Shown here: piece after piece, positions 53,164 to 61,943 of the stretch
How the letters are laid out: each line of letters opens with the position of its first letter
Position numbering within the stretch: the first letter of the stretch is position 1
Assembly: GCF_001544375.1 (NCBI RefSeq)
Contig: NZ_BCQJ01000006.1
Coordinates: 1 to 64,000 of the forward strand
Reading direction: 5' to 3'
Length of the DNA stretch: 64,000 nucleotides
Origin: Enterococcus canis NBRC 100695
GTDB taxonomy: Bacteria; Bacillota; Bacilli; Lactobacillales; Enterococcaceae
The notes under the pieces: generated by a model
Database searches by the model: none
The model's input: only the letters and a program-made list of their open reading frames with translations
Told to the model about the DNA's origin: nothing
Translations under genes and position numbers: made by a program

Positions 53164-53169
53164 ATTATA
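53164..53169 (-). promoter_or_regulatory. -10 element of the wal operon promoter
   Basis: Minus-strand TATAAT at 53164-53169, 42 nt before the walR GTG. A TTGCTG lies 20 nt upstream, too far for an ideal -35. Confidence 0.5.
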
Positions 53170-53370
53170 CCTTATTTTGCAGATACTTTCAGCAAAACAA
53201 AAATGGTGGAAATTTCGTATACGTTTCGTGATAAAAAAATACTCGTTTTTAATCAAAATGTTTTATTTTTATAAAGAAATAAGATAGAATGATTAAATGT
53301 AGATGAGTATATTCTAATTAAAAAATAACCATAAAAAAACAGATTACATTTAACGGAAGTTGGTGACTTA

Positions 53371-55653
53371 ATGAAAAAGGTATTTTTCCCATTATTACTG
53401 CTCTCTTTACTAGGAAATATCACCACCACAACTAGCAGTTCCTTGGCTACTACGGAGGCCAGTACTACTGAAACGACAACGATTACGACAGATAGCTTGT
53501 TAGATACAAGTTTAATTGAAGAAAGCCTTGCGGAATCTTCCACCAGTGAAAGTACGCAAGTAAGTAGTAGTGAAAATATTACTGGAGGAAGTGGCAGTGG
53601 TCAGAGTGCTGGGGGCGAGAGTAGTGAAAGTACTGTTGAAAAACCAAAAATGCAGTCATTAGTCGCGACCACATCTCTCGACCTTGCTACTCAAGATGGA
53701 AGTGAAGGAAATCCTTATTTGGTTGCGACATTTGCAGAGCTTCAAAGCGCAATTGACACAATTAATAAAAAAACTGATGACAGTCAAAGTCTATATTATA
53801 TCCAACTGACAGCAGATATCGAATACACAAATAAAACAACTACATTATCAAAAAGCACCGTTATTAATGGCATTAAAGACCTCGAAAAGGATCCCGCTGA
53901 TCCTGATAATCATTATTCAATCTTATATACTACGAGTTCTGGATATACTTCTAGACACTTTGAAGCTACTGGCGCAGTTAATATCACCCTCAAAAATATA
54001 AATTACGGCAACGAAGAATATCCCAATGGGAATTATTGGGGAATCATGCGGATGAATACTGCTGGGTCTTCTTTAACAGTTGAAAATATTCAATATGAAT
54101 TAACTAACGGAGCTCAACCTTTTTATGCTGATACGGGAGGAATTTCCTTAACTTACAAAGGAGACAACTCCTTTGTAAGTCACTCTGGCACATACGGTGG
54201 GGAATTTGTAGAAGGGTTTAACATTGTTGATTTTTCCTCAGGTTCAAAAACTTTCGTTGATAATGATACGTCATTAGGTGATGTTCTTTTTTATGGACGA
54301 TTTGACGATTCTAATAAAAATCAAATGGTTGTAACTATTGAAAAGAATGCCTCTTTAAAAACAAGATCTAGCAAAAATGGGCTTTTTTGGTCTGGTAATC
54401 CTTGCGTATTGAATGTGGAAGAAAATGGCTTTTTTAGGTATGAAAAATATAAAGGTGACGGTGGTGGAAGTTCTAACTATATTAATGTTAACAATAATAA
54501 AATCACCTTTAATCTTAGTAAGAACTCCCGTACAGAGTTAGTATCTTCATCAACCGCTATTGATTTGAAATCAATGACTGATTTTAATTGTGATCAACCA
54601 GATTATATTTTAATTCAACAAACAGATAACAGAAATGTCGTTGCAAGTGGGAAAGCTACCTTCTATCGGACTGACCAAGACTTAGGGACTTCATACTCAG
54701 TCAACTATTTAGATTCAGCTAATACTACTAATGTTTTCCAAGGTAACATACTTACGTCCGCTGAAATATCTAATACTTCCCCTGCTAATGCACGGAGTAT
54801 CATTTATGAACAAGACCTCTTTCTTTCCGGTGTTGAAGGAGAACCTTCCACTTCTAATAGTGAAAGCAAAATCGATGTAGATATAACTGATTATACGCCA
54901 AACGACCGCACCCTCTCTTCGGTCGATTATATGCTAACTAAAAATCAGCTTTATGATGTATCAAATCCAATTACCGACAGTATTTCTCAATCAGCTATAG
55001 ACGAAAAATTTCAATTAGAAGACGCCTCTATAAATAAAATTAGTGTAAATCCTGATGAAAACACACCTGAGACAAACGCTACTTTCAATAATATAGAAGG
55101 TGGGATTTATCACTTGTATGCCAAAGTAACAGGTAATGCCATTGGCGGTATCTCTTCCAGCAGCCTTTGGGTAGAAACAACTGTGAATCTTACAAAAGTA
55201 ATCAACACAAATATCCCTGTAAATATGATATTCAAAAGTCCTACCACTGAATTTGGGAAAGCTGAAAACGTAGACGAATACGAGTTTATTAATAATAGTA
55301 ACATTCCAATTGAAGTAGATTTGACGGAAGTTGCTCCTACGGCTGAGTCAGATTCAGATGTTTCTCTAGCAACCACCTTGTCTCCAACAGATACTTACAA
55401 ATTATTGCTAAACCTAGCGACAAATTATACAGATGAAACAAATAATCCGTTAGTTTGGGGGCCACTCACTGAGGGGCCAATTCCCGAAGATAGCAAAGTC
55501 ATGTTACTGGAACCATTCTGGGAGACAGATAAGAATCAAGCTGAAGTTTATCTCACCGGAAATTATTCTGGGCCAGTATCAGAAGTCAAAAATGTCGCCT
55601 ACAATTTTACTTTTACTATCATTGCACAGGAGGAAACGGAAAATGCAAACTGA
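53371..55653 (+). CDS. Large secreted surface protein of a WxL-cluster-like module
   Basis: 760 residues. Signal-like N-terminus (KKVFFPLLLLSLLG), then a Ser/Thr/Glu-rich linker to about 95, a beta-helix-like region (GNPYLVATFAELQSAID, NYWGIMRM, repeated N/S/T beta strands), and a C-terminal beta domain with IPVNMIFKSPTTEFGK and YEFINNSNIPIEV. That last motif recurs in the 208-residue protein of the same operon. No LPXTG or C-terminal TM, so held by non-covalent or partner binding. AT-richer than its neighbours. Confidence 0.8.
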   Translation: MKKVFFPLLLLSLLGNITTTTSSSLATTEASTTETTTITTDSLLDTSLIEESLAESSTSESTQVSSSENITGGSGSGQSAGGESSESTVEKPKMQSLVATTSLDLATQDGSEGNPYLVATFAELQSAIDTINKKTDDSQSLYYIQLTADIEYTNKTTTLSKSTVINGIKDLEKDPADPDNHYSILYTTSSGYTSRHFEATGAVNITLKNINYGNEEYPNGNYWGIMRMNTAGSSLTVENIQYELTNGAQPFYADTGGISLTYKGDNSFVSHSGTYGGEFVEGFNIVDFSSGSKTFVDNDTSLGDVLFYGRFDDSNKNQMVVTIEKNASLKTRSSKNGLFWSGNPCVLNVEENGFFRYEKYKGDGGGSSNYINVNNNKITFNLSKNSRTELVSSSTAIDLKSMTDFNCDQPDYILIQQTDNRNVVASGKATFYRTDQDLGTSYSVNYLDSANTTNVFQGNILTSAEISNTSPANARSIIYEQDLFLSGVEGEPSTSNSESKIDVDITDYTPNDRTLSSVDYMLTKNQLYDVSNPITDSISQSAIDEKFQLEDASINKISVNPDENTPETNATFNNIEGGIYHLYAKVTGNAIGGISSSSLWVETTVNLTKVINTNIPVNMIFKSPTTEFGKAENVDEYEFINNSNIPIEVDLTEVAPTAESDSDVSLATTLSPTDTYKLLLNLATNYTDETNNPLVWGPLTEGPIPEDSKVMLLEPFWETDKNQAEVYLTGNYSGPVSEVKNVAYNFTFTIIAQEETENAN

Positions 55654-56170
55654 ACAAGCAAATAAATCAAAAAAGCGTATCTTATGGGTTTTACTGCTAT
55701 TACTTTTAGCTGTCGGCGGCACTATCGCCTATCGCTATTTCACTCATAAGGATGAGGTCCCTGTTTCTATCGTTAGTGGCGACTTTCTTCCTGATGGTAA
55801 GGATGCGCAGAAAATCACGGATGAAGAAATGGCAAAATACGCTCAAGCTGCGGTGGACGCCAGCAACTTCAACATGGTCATTGCTTCAGAGGCAACCGTC
55901 AACGGACAAACCGCTGTCGGCGACTTATTTATCCAGAATCCTCCTCATAACGCCTATCCAGTTAATGTGGAAGTCCGTTTAGATGATAATAAAGATTTGA
56001 TTTATACATCTGGTGCAATTCAGCCAGGCGAGGAAATCAAGCAAGTCCAATTAGAGAAAAAATTGGCAAAAGGGGTGCATAAAGCCACCGCTACCTTTAG
56101 TTTGTATGACCCTGAAACAAAGGAAAAACAGGGTCAAGTCGCATCGGGAGTAACCTTAATGGTGAACTAA
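55643..56170 (+). CDS. Membrane-anchored protein of the surface module
   Basis: 175 residues. ATG 55643 overlaps the upstream gene by 11 nt and has GGAGGAAACGGAAA. Basic N-terminus, one TM (ILWVLLLLLLAVGGTIAY), then an extracytoplasmic domain with ASEATVNGQTAVGDLFIQNPPHN and a C-terminal beta fold (KATATFSLYDPETKEKQG). No family recognised; co-expression suggests a chaperone or anchor for the partners. Confidence 0.8.
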   Translation: MQTEQANKSKKRILWVLLLLLLAVGGTIAYRYFTHKDEVPVSIVSGDFLPDGKDAQKITDEEMAKYAQAAVDASNFNMVIASEATVNGQTAVGDLFIQNPPHNAYPVNVEVRLDDNKDLIYTSGAIQPGEEIKQVQLEKKLAKGVHKATATFSLYDPETKEKQGQVASGVTLMVN

Positions 56171-56201
56171 TATAAAAATAAAAAGAAAAGAGGAGAAAAA
56201 T

Positions 56202-56828
56202 ATGAAAAAATTAATTGCAGGACTGATGCTAAGTAGTTGTGTATTAGGATTGGCAATGCCAGCATTTGCACAAGACGGGACGGAAGCTGACTTACAAGAG
56301 GATTATAGTGGTGTAGACTCAGCTAATGTTGAAGTAAATGGAACACTGGGAGCCGACAATACAGACCCGGGTGCTACTATTCCTGAAGGGGACCCCAATT
56401 GGATCAACGTAACGGTACCAACAAAAACGATTTTTTATAATACTGCTGCGGATTCAGACATTAAATCACCCACTTATGATATCGTGAATAATTCTGGACG
56501 TCCGGTAAAAGTTTCTATTTCTAATTTCGTAGATGGTGCTGGAAACAGTTCTCTTGGTCTGACAAGTCTCGATTTTGATTTAAATGTTACATTAAACGGA
56601 ACTGAGACACTTGTCGTTAATCAAGGGGTAGTAAAAGATTTTTCAACACCTGCTCAAATTGTAGAACTTCCAAATAGTAAAGGTCAAAGTCTCGCTGCTG
56701 ATACACCAGTGGAAAATCCTACAACCAACAAAACGACCTTCACTTATACTGGTACTGCAACTGCTGCTACCCAAGTCCAACCAACTTACACCATGACCCT
56801 CAAATTTGACGCTGTTTCTTGGAACTAA
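56202..56828 (+). CDS. Secreted beta-domain protein of the surface module
   Basis: 208 residues. Signal peptide ending PAFA-Q. Mature protein has NVEVNGTLG near the start and NVTVPTKTIFYNTAAD...IKSPTYDIVNNSGRPV, a pattern typical of proteins from WxL surface clusters, though the C-terminal WxL motif itself is not evident. AGAGGAG upstream. Soluble or wall-associated. Confidence 0.8.
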   Translation: MKKLIAGLMLSSCVLGLAMPAFAQDGTEADLQEDYSGVDSANVEVNGTLGADNTDPGATIPEGDPNWINVTVPTKTIFYNTAADSDIKSPTYDIVNNSGRPVKVSISNFVDGAGNSSLGLTSLDFDLNVTLNGTETLVVNQGVVKDFSTPAQIVELPNSKGQSLAADTPVENPTTNKTTFTYTGTATAATQVQPTYTMTLKFDAVSWN

Positions 56829-56846
56829 CTTGACTGGAGATAGCCT

Positions 56847-57080
56847 ATGGATAATCAAATCGACGTTCAGGGATGGCTTGGTGTGCCTCAGCCTGCTGAA
56901 CCGGTCCAACAAGACGATCCAAAGGAATCTGTTTTAGTATCCGAGGTCACCACGGGGAGTTATCCTAAGACGAATGAGTTTGCCTCCCAGCAACTGGTTA
57001 GTTTAGGATTCATCCTCTGTTTGATCGTATTGATCCTGTTTTTACTGAAAAAAATGACGGGGAAAGGTACGGTCACGTAG
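56847..57080 (+). CDS. Small tail-anchored protein with YPKTNE sorting-like motif
   Basis: 77 residues. IDVQGWLGVPQPAEP at the start resembles the VEVNGTLG start of the mature upstream protein; the end is YPKTNE, a TM (LVSLGFILCLIVLILFLL) and basic tail, like an LPXTG signal. No N-terminal signal peptide is seen, and an in-frame TAG lies just before the ATG, so it cannot be extended. TGGAG at 7 nt. Odd architecture. Confidence 0.7.
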   Translation: MDNQIDVQGWLGVPQPAEPVQQDDPKESVLVSEVTTGSYPKTNEFASQQLVSLGFILCLIVLILFLLKKMTGKGTVT

Positions 57081-57140
57081 AGTCTCTGTGAGTATATGAA
57101 AGACTGATTCGTTATCGTATCGACAAGCGTTACTCCAATC

Positions 57141-57174
57141 AAAAAGCCGTTGTCTCAGGACAACGGCTTTTTTC
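57141..57174. terminator. Bidirectional terminator
   Basis: Stem AAAAAGCCGTTGTC / GACAACGGCTTTTT between convergent transcripts, ending the surface module on +. Confidence 0.88.
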
Positions 57175-57244
57175 TATACTTTGTTTTTATACTTTCATGA
57201 AAATCAACAGTGACTTAATTGATTGACTTACATGTAGTGGCTAG

Positions 57245-58096
57245 TTAAAACTTTTCAATCCCAATACCAATCAGTCCGGGACCTGTGTGTACCACTAGTG
57301 CAGGGCTGATGGGACCAAAGTAGATTTTACGTCCTGGGTATTGTTTTTTTAATTGTTCCGCTATTTCCTTTGCTTCCGCTTCCGCGTGACCATGTGCCAC
57401 GGCTAATACGAAATCTTGGCTGTCGCCGATAAATTCGGCCACTAGTTGAACCATTTTATCTAAGCTTTTCTTACGGCCGCGGGCTTTGGCAACGGTATGA
57501 TAAATGCCTTCTGTGTTACAAGAAATGATGGGATTCAATTTCAGGGCGTTGCCTAGTAACGAGGCTACTAAACCAATGCGCCCGCCTTTTTGTAAATATT
57601 CTAAAGTTGGTACACTGAAGAAGACCTTGCTATCGCCAACACGTTCTGTCAGGGTCGCAATCAGTTTATCCCAGCTAGCGCCTTTTTCTAGTAGTTGCGC
57701 AGCGTAAATCGCCTGCAAGCCACTGCCAATACCGATATTTTTAGTGTCCAGTGTATAGGTTTCTAAGCTCTCGAATTGTTCACCTAATAAGCGTACGACA
57801 TTAAAGGTGCCACTTAAGCCACTGGAAATTGTGACAGCCAAGACTTTTTCATAGCCATCTGCTTTGATTTGCTCAAAAATCTTCGTGATTGTTTCACCGT
57901 CTGGCAGTGAGGTGCTAGGAATTTCTTGAGGCAGCCGTTCATACACTTCCTCTGGTGTGATATCAACCTTATCGGTATAGACATGGTCTTTATAGATGAT
58001 TTTTAGCGGAATCATGTACATGCCGTATTCAGCAACCAGCTCCTGGGGAACATCGGTACCAGAGTCGACTAAGATAGCGATTTTTTGCGCGTTCAT
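57245..58096 (-). CDS. DegV family fatty-acid-binding protein
   Basis: 283 residues. KIAILVDSGTDVPQELVAEYGM, SSGLSGTFN, and PTLEYLQKGGRIG fit the DegV/FakB family that binds fatty acids for phosphorylation by FakA. Overlaps the DUF1836 stop as ATGA. Confidence 0.92.
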   Translation of the reverse strand: MNAQKIAILVDSGTDVPQELVAEYGMYMIPLKIIYKDHVYTDKVDITPEEVYERLPQEIPSTSLPDGETITKIFEQIKADGYEKVLAVTISSGLSGTFNVVRLLGEQFESLETYTLDTKNIGIGSGLQAIYAAQLLEKGASWDKLIATLTERVGDSKVFFSVPTLEYLQKGGRIGLVASLLGNALKLNPIISCNTEGIYHTVAKARGRKKSLDKMVQLVAEFIGDSQDFVLAVAHGHAEAEAKEIAEQLKKQYPGRKIYFGPISPALVVHTGPGLIGIGIEKF

Positions 58097-58647
58097 TCTG
58101 CTTCCTCCTTGAAATAATTCTGTTCTAGAGTCACGGTCTTTTCAGACAATAGCTTCATGGCAAATGATAAGGTTGCCGTCTTGGCGGCCAAAAAGCCAAA
58201 GGGAATCGCTTCTTCATTAAAGGGACTAGCTGCTTTGCCTTGTGCCAACAAGGCGGCAAATTGAATAGCGTGTTCTTGTTCTTGGCAAAACACATCATAT
58301 GCTTCCCGTGTTCCAATCAATTTGGCTTGAAATAAGATACCTTCTTTGATTTCGGGAATCGTCAAGACTTGTTTTAAGATAGTAATGGCGATCAAAAAGG
58401 CTAAGTGCCGGCGATTGTAACGTTTCTTGACTGGCGGTGGAATCAAGCCTAGCTTTACATAGTTGTTGACCATAGATGACGTCAAGATTGTGTGTTTTTC
58501 GGTCATAATAATGGGCGTCAAGTGCCGTTCCATGAGTGTGATTACTTGATCCATATACAGATCAAGATCCGGCAACTCCTCCCAACGAGGCAAATGAAAG
58601 TCCGTTAATTGTTCGCCCCATTCTGCAAGTGCTTTTTCAGCTTCCAC
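58093..58647 (-). CDS. DUF1836 domain protein
   Basis: 184 residues. HTH-like middle (SSMVNNYVKLGLIPPPVKKRYNRRHLAFL) characteristic of DUF1836, which often pairs with DegV and may be a MerR-like regulator. Start GTG 58647 with AAGGAGG at 7 nt. Confidence 0.88.
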   Translation of the reverse strand: MEAEKALAEWGEQLTDFHLPRWEELPDLDLYMDQVITLMERHLTPIIMTEKHTILTSSMVNNYVKLGLIPPPVKKRYNRRHLAFLIAITILKQVLTIPEIKEGILFQAKLIGTREAYDVFCQEQEHAIQFAALLAQGKAASPFNEEAIPFGFLAAKTATLSFAMKLLSEKTVTLEQNYFKEEAE

Positions 58648-58805
58648 AGGTGGACCTCCTTTATAAATTTCTATTACAGGTTATCATGTTTTTATTGATT
58701 GTTCAATCTAGTTACAAAAACTAGTTCAATTTTTAGCGGATTCTTTGCGCTTTTTCAGGAAGCGCTATAAAATAAAAGAGTACACAAATTGAGGAGGTTG
58801 GAAAA

Positions 58806-59039
58806 ATGGAAGCAAAAGATGTTGTAGCGAAAATGTTTGAAGAAATTAACACCGTGGAAAAGGATTTGCCAAATCCCTTTAAGTTAGAGGATTTACAAAC
58901 ATTCCGTGACCTGCCAGCTGATGAACATCCAGAAGTGGCAAAATTATTCCGCGAATCAGTGGATACTGGCAACTTCAGCAACGTTCGCTGGGAACGCCAC
59001 GATGAAACCGGTAAAAACTGGTTCACCATCGTTGCCTAA
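58806..59039 (+). CDS. Small conserved hypothetical protein
   Basis: 77 residues, acidic (FEEINTVEKDLPNPFKLEDL, ADEHPEVAKLFRESVDTG), soluble. GAGGAGGTTGGAAAA precedes the ATG. Ends before a strong terminator. No function recognised. Confidence 0.75.
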   Translation: MEAKDVVAKMFEEINTVEKDLPNPFKLEDLQTFRDLPADEHPEVAKLFRESVDTGNFSNVRWERHDETGKNWFTIVA

Positions 59040-59067
59040 AAGCATTGTGAACACCTAATCAAAAATG

Positions 59068-59142
59068 AAAGCCATGCGAATGTGTAACGACTCTCAAAAG
59101 TTAGCCTTTGAGAGTCGTTACAATAGCCGCACGGCTTTTTTG
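59068..59142. terminator. Compound bidirectional terminator
   Basis: Outer stem AAAGCCATGCG / CGCACGGCTTT around an inner perfect hairpin TAACGACTCTCAAA / TTTGAGAGTCGTTA, with T-runs, between two convergent genes. Confidence 0.85.
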
Positions 59143-59153
59143 TTGCGTTTATT

Positions 59154-60224
59154 TTAGCGACCGCGCCACCACAGGATTGTACCACCAACTAGGAACAATA
59201 CTCCTCCTAGTATGGAGACGCCGCGACTAAGCTTTTCACCAGTTGCTGGCAACGAGCGCTTGTCTGCTTTCATTTTATTCGCGCTGTGGGTCGCAGTCGT
59301 ATGTTCCGTGGGATTACCGCTATCTTTCGTGCGGTCGGTTGTCGAAGTGCTTGGGGTAGAACTGTCCCCTGCTACTGTTGTATCTGTTTCTGACGTCTGA
59401 CTAGTACTTGAATCTTCACTAGACGTGGGCACATCTGAATCCTGAGGTGTTTCAGACGATTCGGTCGTGGTACTGTCAGTTGGTTCCGTCTCATCAGTTG
59501 TAGGAGTTTGAGAATCCGGTTCTTCAGGTGTTTCCGTTACATCCGTTGTAGTTTCGGTTTCAGTCGTCCCCGGAACTGCTGGCTCCTCGGATTCCGGTTC
59601 TACTGGTTTTATCGGTTCTTCAGGTTCAGATGACTCCTCAGACTCTTCCGGCTCTTCTGGTTCCTCGATCCACTCATCATCTGTTCCCCGTGGCGGTATT
59701 TCTGGTTCCGGTTCAGACGATGTCGGCGGTACTACCGGTTCCTCTGGCTCCACTGGTCTAGTCGGCGCTTGAATAATCGTTTGTCGTTGGCTATAAGGCG
59801 TCAAAACGTAGCGATCATTCACCCCATCGCTTACTTTAATCGTAAATTGGCGGTTGACGCCTATGGGCAACGGCTCCGTCAAGGTCACCGTAAATTGCAG
59901 CGAAGCTTTCTTTTCAGTCGGATCGAAGAATAACTGCTGGTCATAACCAATCGTAAGGCCAGCACCTACATTCTCAAATGTAACGACGGACTGTTTGATG
60001 GCTTCCCAATCACCAGAATACGTCAGCTCAGCAGCTACTGTGACGGGCACCCCAACTGGCAAAGCGGTCACGCCAGAATTAAAGCTCTTATGTTCTCCTA
60101 AAAATGTGATGCGGTTAACATTCGCCCACTTTCCCTCCGCTGCCAACACTGGGCGACTTCCTACAAAGCCCAATAGGCTACCAACTAGCAATATTCCAAT
60201 CCACCATCTTGTCCATTGTTTCAT
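59154..60224 (-). CDS. LPXTG-anchored surface protein
   Basis: 356 residues. Signal peptide ending VLAA, N-terminal beta-sandwich-like domain to about 145 (VNRITFLGEHKSFNSGVTAL), then a long Pro/Glu/Ser/Thr spacer and LPATG at 325-329, a TM and a basic end WWRGR. It is covalently anchored by sortase A. AAAGGAGG upstream. Divergent from an Mga-like regulator, its likely controller. Confidence 0.93.
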   Translation of the reverse strand: MKQWTRWWIGILLVGSLLGFVGSRPVLAAEGKWANVNRITFLGEHKSFNSGVTALPVGVPVTVAAELTYSGDWEAIKQSVVTFENVGAGLTIGYDQQLFFDPTEKKASLQFTVTLTEPLPIGVNRQFTIKVSDGVNDRYVLTPYSQRQTIIQAPTRPVEPEEPVVPPTSSEPEPEIPPRGTDDEWIEEPEEPEESEESSEPEEPIKPVEPESEEPAVPGTTETETTTDVTETPEEPDSQTPTTDETEPTDSTTTESSETPQDSDVPTSSEDSSTSQTSETDTTVAGDSSTPSTSTTDRTKDSGNPTEHTTATHSANKMKADKRSLPATGEKLSRGVSILGGVLFLVGGTILWWRGR

Positions 60225-60280
60225 GTTGATTTCCTCCTTTTTGCTATTACTAGAAGGATACAGACAATAACACTTCTTAT

Positions 60281-60321
60281 ATTATGGTGTTTTCCAGAAA
60301 AAAAAGACTTTTTACCATAAT
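60281..60321. promoter_or_regulatory. Inverted repeat in the LPXTG/Mga intergenic region
   Basis: Perfect 8-bp arms ATTATGGT (60281-60288) and ACCATAAT (60314-60321), centres 33 bp apart (three helical turns). Candidate operator for the Mga-like regulator. Confidence 0.4.
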
Positions 60322-60345
60322 TTGACAAATATACGTGGCTCTTGC

Positions 60346-60374
60346 TTTACGGTTTCTTACAAGACTCCTATAAT
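60346..60374 (+). promoter_or_regulatory. Promoter of the Mga-like regulator
   Basis: TTTACG (60346-60351), 17 nt, TATAAT (60369-60374), about 40 nt before the ATG. Confidence 0.6.
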
Positions 60375-60413
60375 TGAATCAAACAAAAACGGTTTTTAGG
60401 GGGGAGTTCTTTG

Positions 60414-61928
60414 ATGCAAACGCAAGAGGCGATTCAAACTTATTTATTGGAAAAACGTGATCGCATCAAATTGCAGCTATTAGAAGTGTTGCTACAAAGT
60501 TCCCACTATCTAAGTATCCCCCAACTAGCCAGTGATATTGCCTTGACTGATGCGACTACCAGTAATTATTTGAAGGAAATTGCTGCCGAGTTAACGGAGA
60601 ACGGTTTTACCAGTCAATTATCATTGTCTTACCCATTAGTCAAACTAGAGATTGCCGAAGATCCTCTGGCTTGCTACACAAAAATGATGGCGGGCTACTG
60701 CGCACGTTCTGTTCATTACTTAATTTTGGCAACCTTGCTGAAAAAAGAAACGACTTCCATGACCAAATTGAGTCAAGCCTTAAACTTTAGTAGTTCCTAT
60801 CTCTATGCTCGGCTTAAGCTGATCAATCAGTTTTTAGCCCTCTTTGGGATCAGTGTTTCCTTTACTAGTAATGGGCAAAAAAAGATTACCGGCTCTGAAA
60901 TCCAGTTACATTATTGTCTCTTGAATATTTACTGGACGATTTATACGAATACTCAGCTGACGACGAGTGATTCTTCGCGGCTGCTGAGACAAGCCTTCAA
61001 GCCTTCTCTATTGACTGACAATGGTCAATTAGATAAATTGGCGGTTTTACTCGATTTGTTTCAACGGAATTATCCTTACAAATCATTACCGCTTATTCAA
61101 GCAGAGCTGGCGGAACATCCTCATTGCCGGTTATTTTTGGCACCTGAATTGGATGTCCTCAACCCAACTTTTGCAGCTAGCCGGGAACAACGGATTCTCT
61201 TAAACATCTTGGTGCGCCTTTCATTGGCCAAGGTGGAAAACAACGAGGATAATCTTCAGCAATTCGCTTTTTTAGAGGCACGTCGAATACCGCTATTCCA
61301 ATTCTCAAAAAGCTTAGTCGAAACTTTCGCTGAGACTTTTGAGCTTGTATGGCAGGAGGAAGAACGCGTCACCGCGATTTTGAATATGGTCCGTCATCGC
61401 CTTTACAGCGAATATCTATACAAAGCGCAACCTAATACGATTCTGCCTTCTTTTACCTTATCGAAAAGCGATCCGGATTTTCCTCCTCTTTTAGAGAAAA
61501 TTAACGCTTTTTGCCAACAGTTCCAGCAGGATCAGCCATCGTTCCAATCTTTTTTCGCCACCGAGACAACTCACTGGCTGTTAGAGGATCTCTTTTCCCT
61601 TTATGATCGCTATCACGCTAAACGGGCCATTCAAATTGGTATCAACTATACAAAAGACTATTATGTTGGAGAAGATCTATTGGGAAAACTCAGTCAACTT
61701 TTTGCCAATGAGCATATTCACTTTCAGAAAGCTCACTTTGATGACTGTGACGTGGTCATTACTGATTGTCCCTTACAACAGGTTGCCGCCACAACCGAGA
61801 CGATTGATTTAGTGGGCGACGCCTTAACTCCAGCAGGCTTGAATGACTTAGTGGCCCAATTGGCGCAAATCTTATTTCAGTTACGTAATCAAGTCAAGCT
61901 ACCACCTAAAAAAGCAGCTGCCGATTAG
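60414..61928 (+). CDS. Mga-like transcriptional regulator
   Basis: 504 residues. N-terminal helix-turn-helix domains (YLSIPQLASDIALTDATTSNYLKEI; TSMTKLSQALNFSSSYLYARLKLI), PRD-like helical middle, and a C-terminal EIIB-like domain (RAIQIGINYTKDYYVGEDLLGKL). Members of the Mga/AtxA group activate surface and virulence genes. ATG 60414 with GGGGGAG upstream. Divergent from the LPXTG gene. Confidence 0.85.
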   Translation: MQTQEAIQTYLLEKRDRIKLQLLEVLLQSSHYLSIPQLASDIALTDATTSNYLKEIAAELTENGFTSQLSLSYPLVKLEIAEDPLACYTKMMAGYCARSVHYLILATLLKKETTSMTKLSQALNFSSSYLYARLKLINQFLALFGISVSFTSNGQKKITGSEIQLHYCLLNIYWTIYTNTQLTTSDSSRLLRQAFKPSLLTDNGQLDKLAVLLDLFQRNYPYKSLPLIQAELAEHPHCRLFLAPELDVLNPTFAASREQRILLNILVRLSLAKVENNEDNLQQFAFLEARRIPLFQFSKSLVETFAETFELVWQEEERVTAILNMVRHRLYSEYLYKAQPNTILPSFTLSKSDPDFPPLLEKINAFCQQFQQDQPSFQSFFATETTHWLLEDLFSLYDRYHAKRAIQIGINYTKDYYVGEDLLGKLSQLFANEHIHFQKAHFDDCDVVITDCPLQQVAATTETIDLVGDALTPAGLNDLVAQLAQILFQLRNQVKLPPKKAAAD

Positions 61929-61942
61929 ACAACTGCTTTTTT
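61908..61942. terminator. Bidirectional terminator overlapping the regulator's 3' end
   Basis: AAAAAAGCAG / CTGCTTTTTT; the first arm is inside the last codons of the Mga-like gene. It serves the convergent PTS gene too. Confidence 0.8.
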
Positions 61943-61943
61943 G

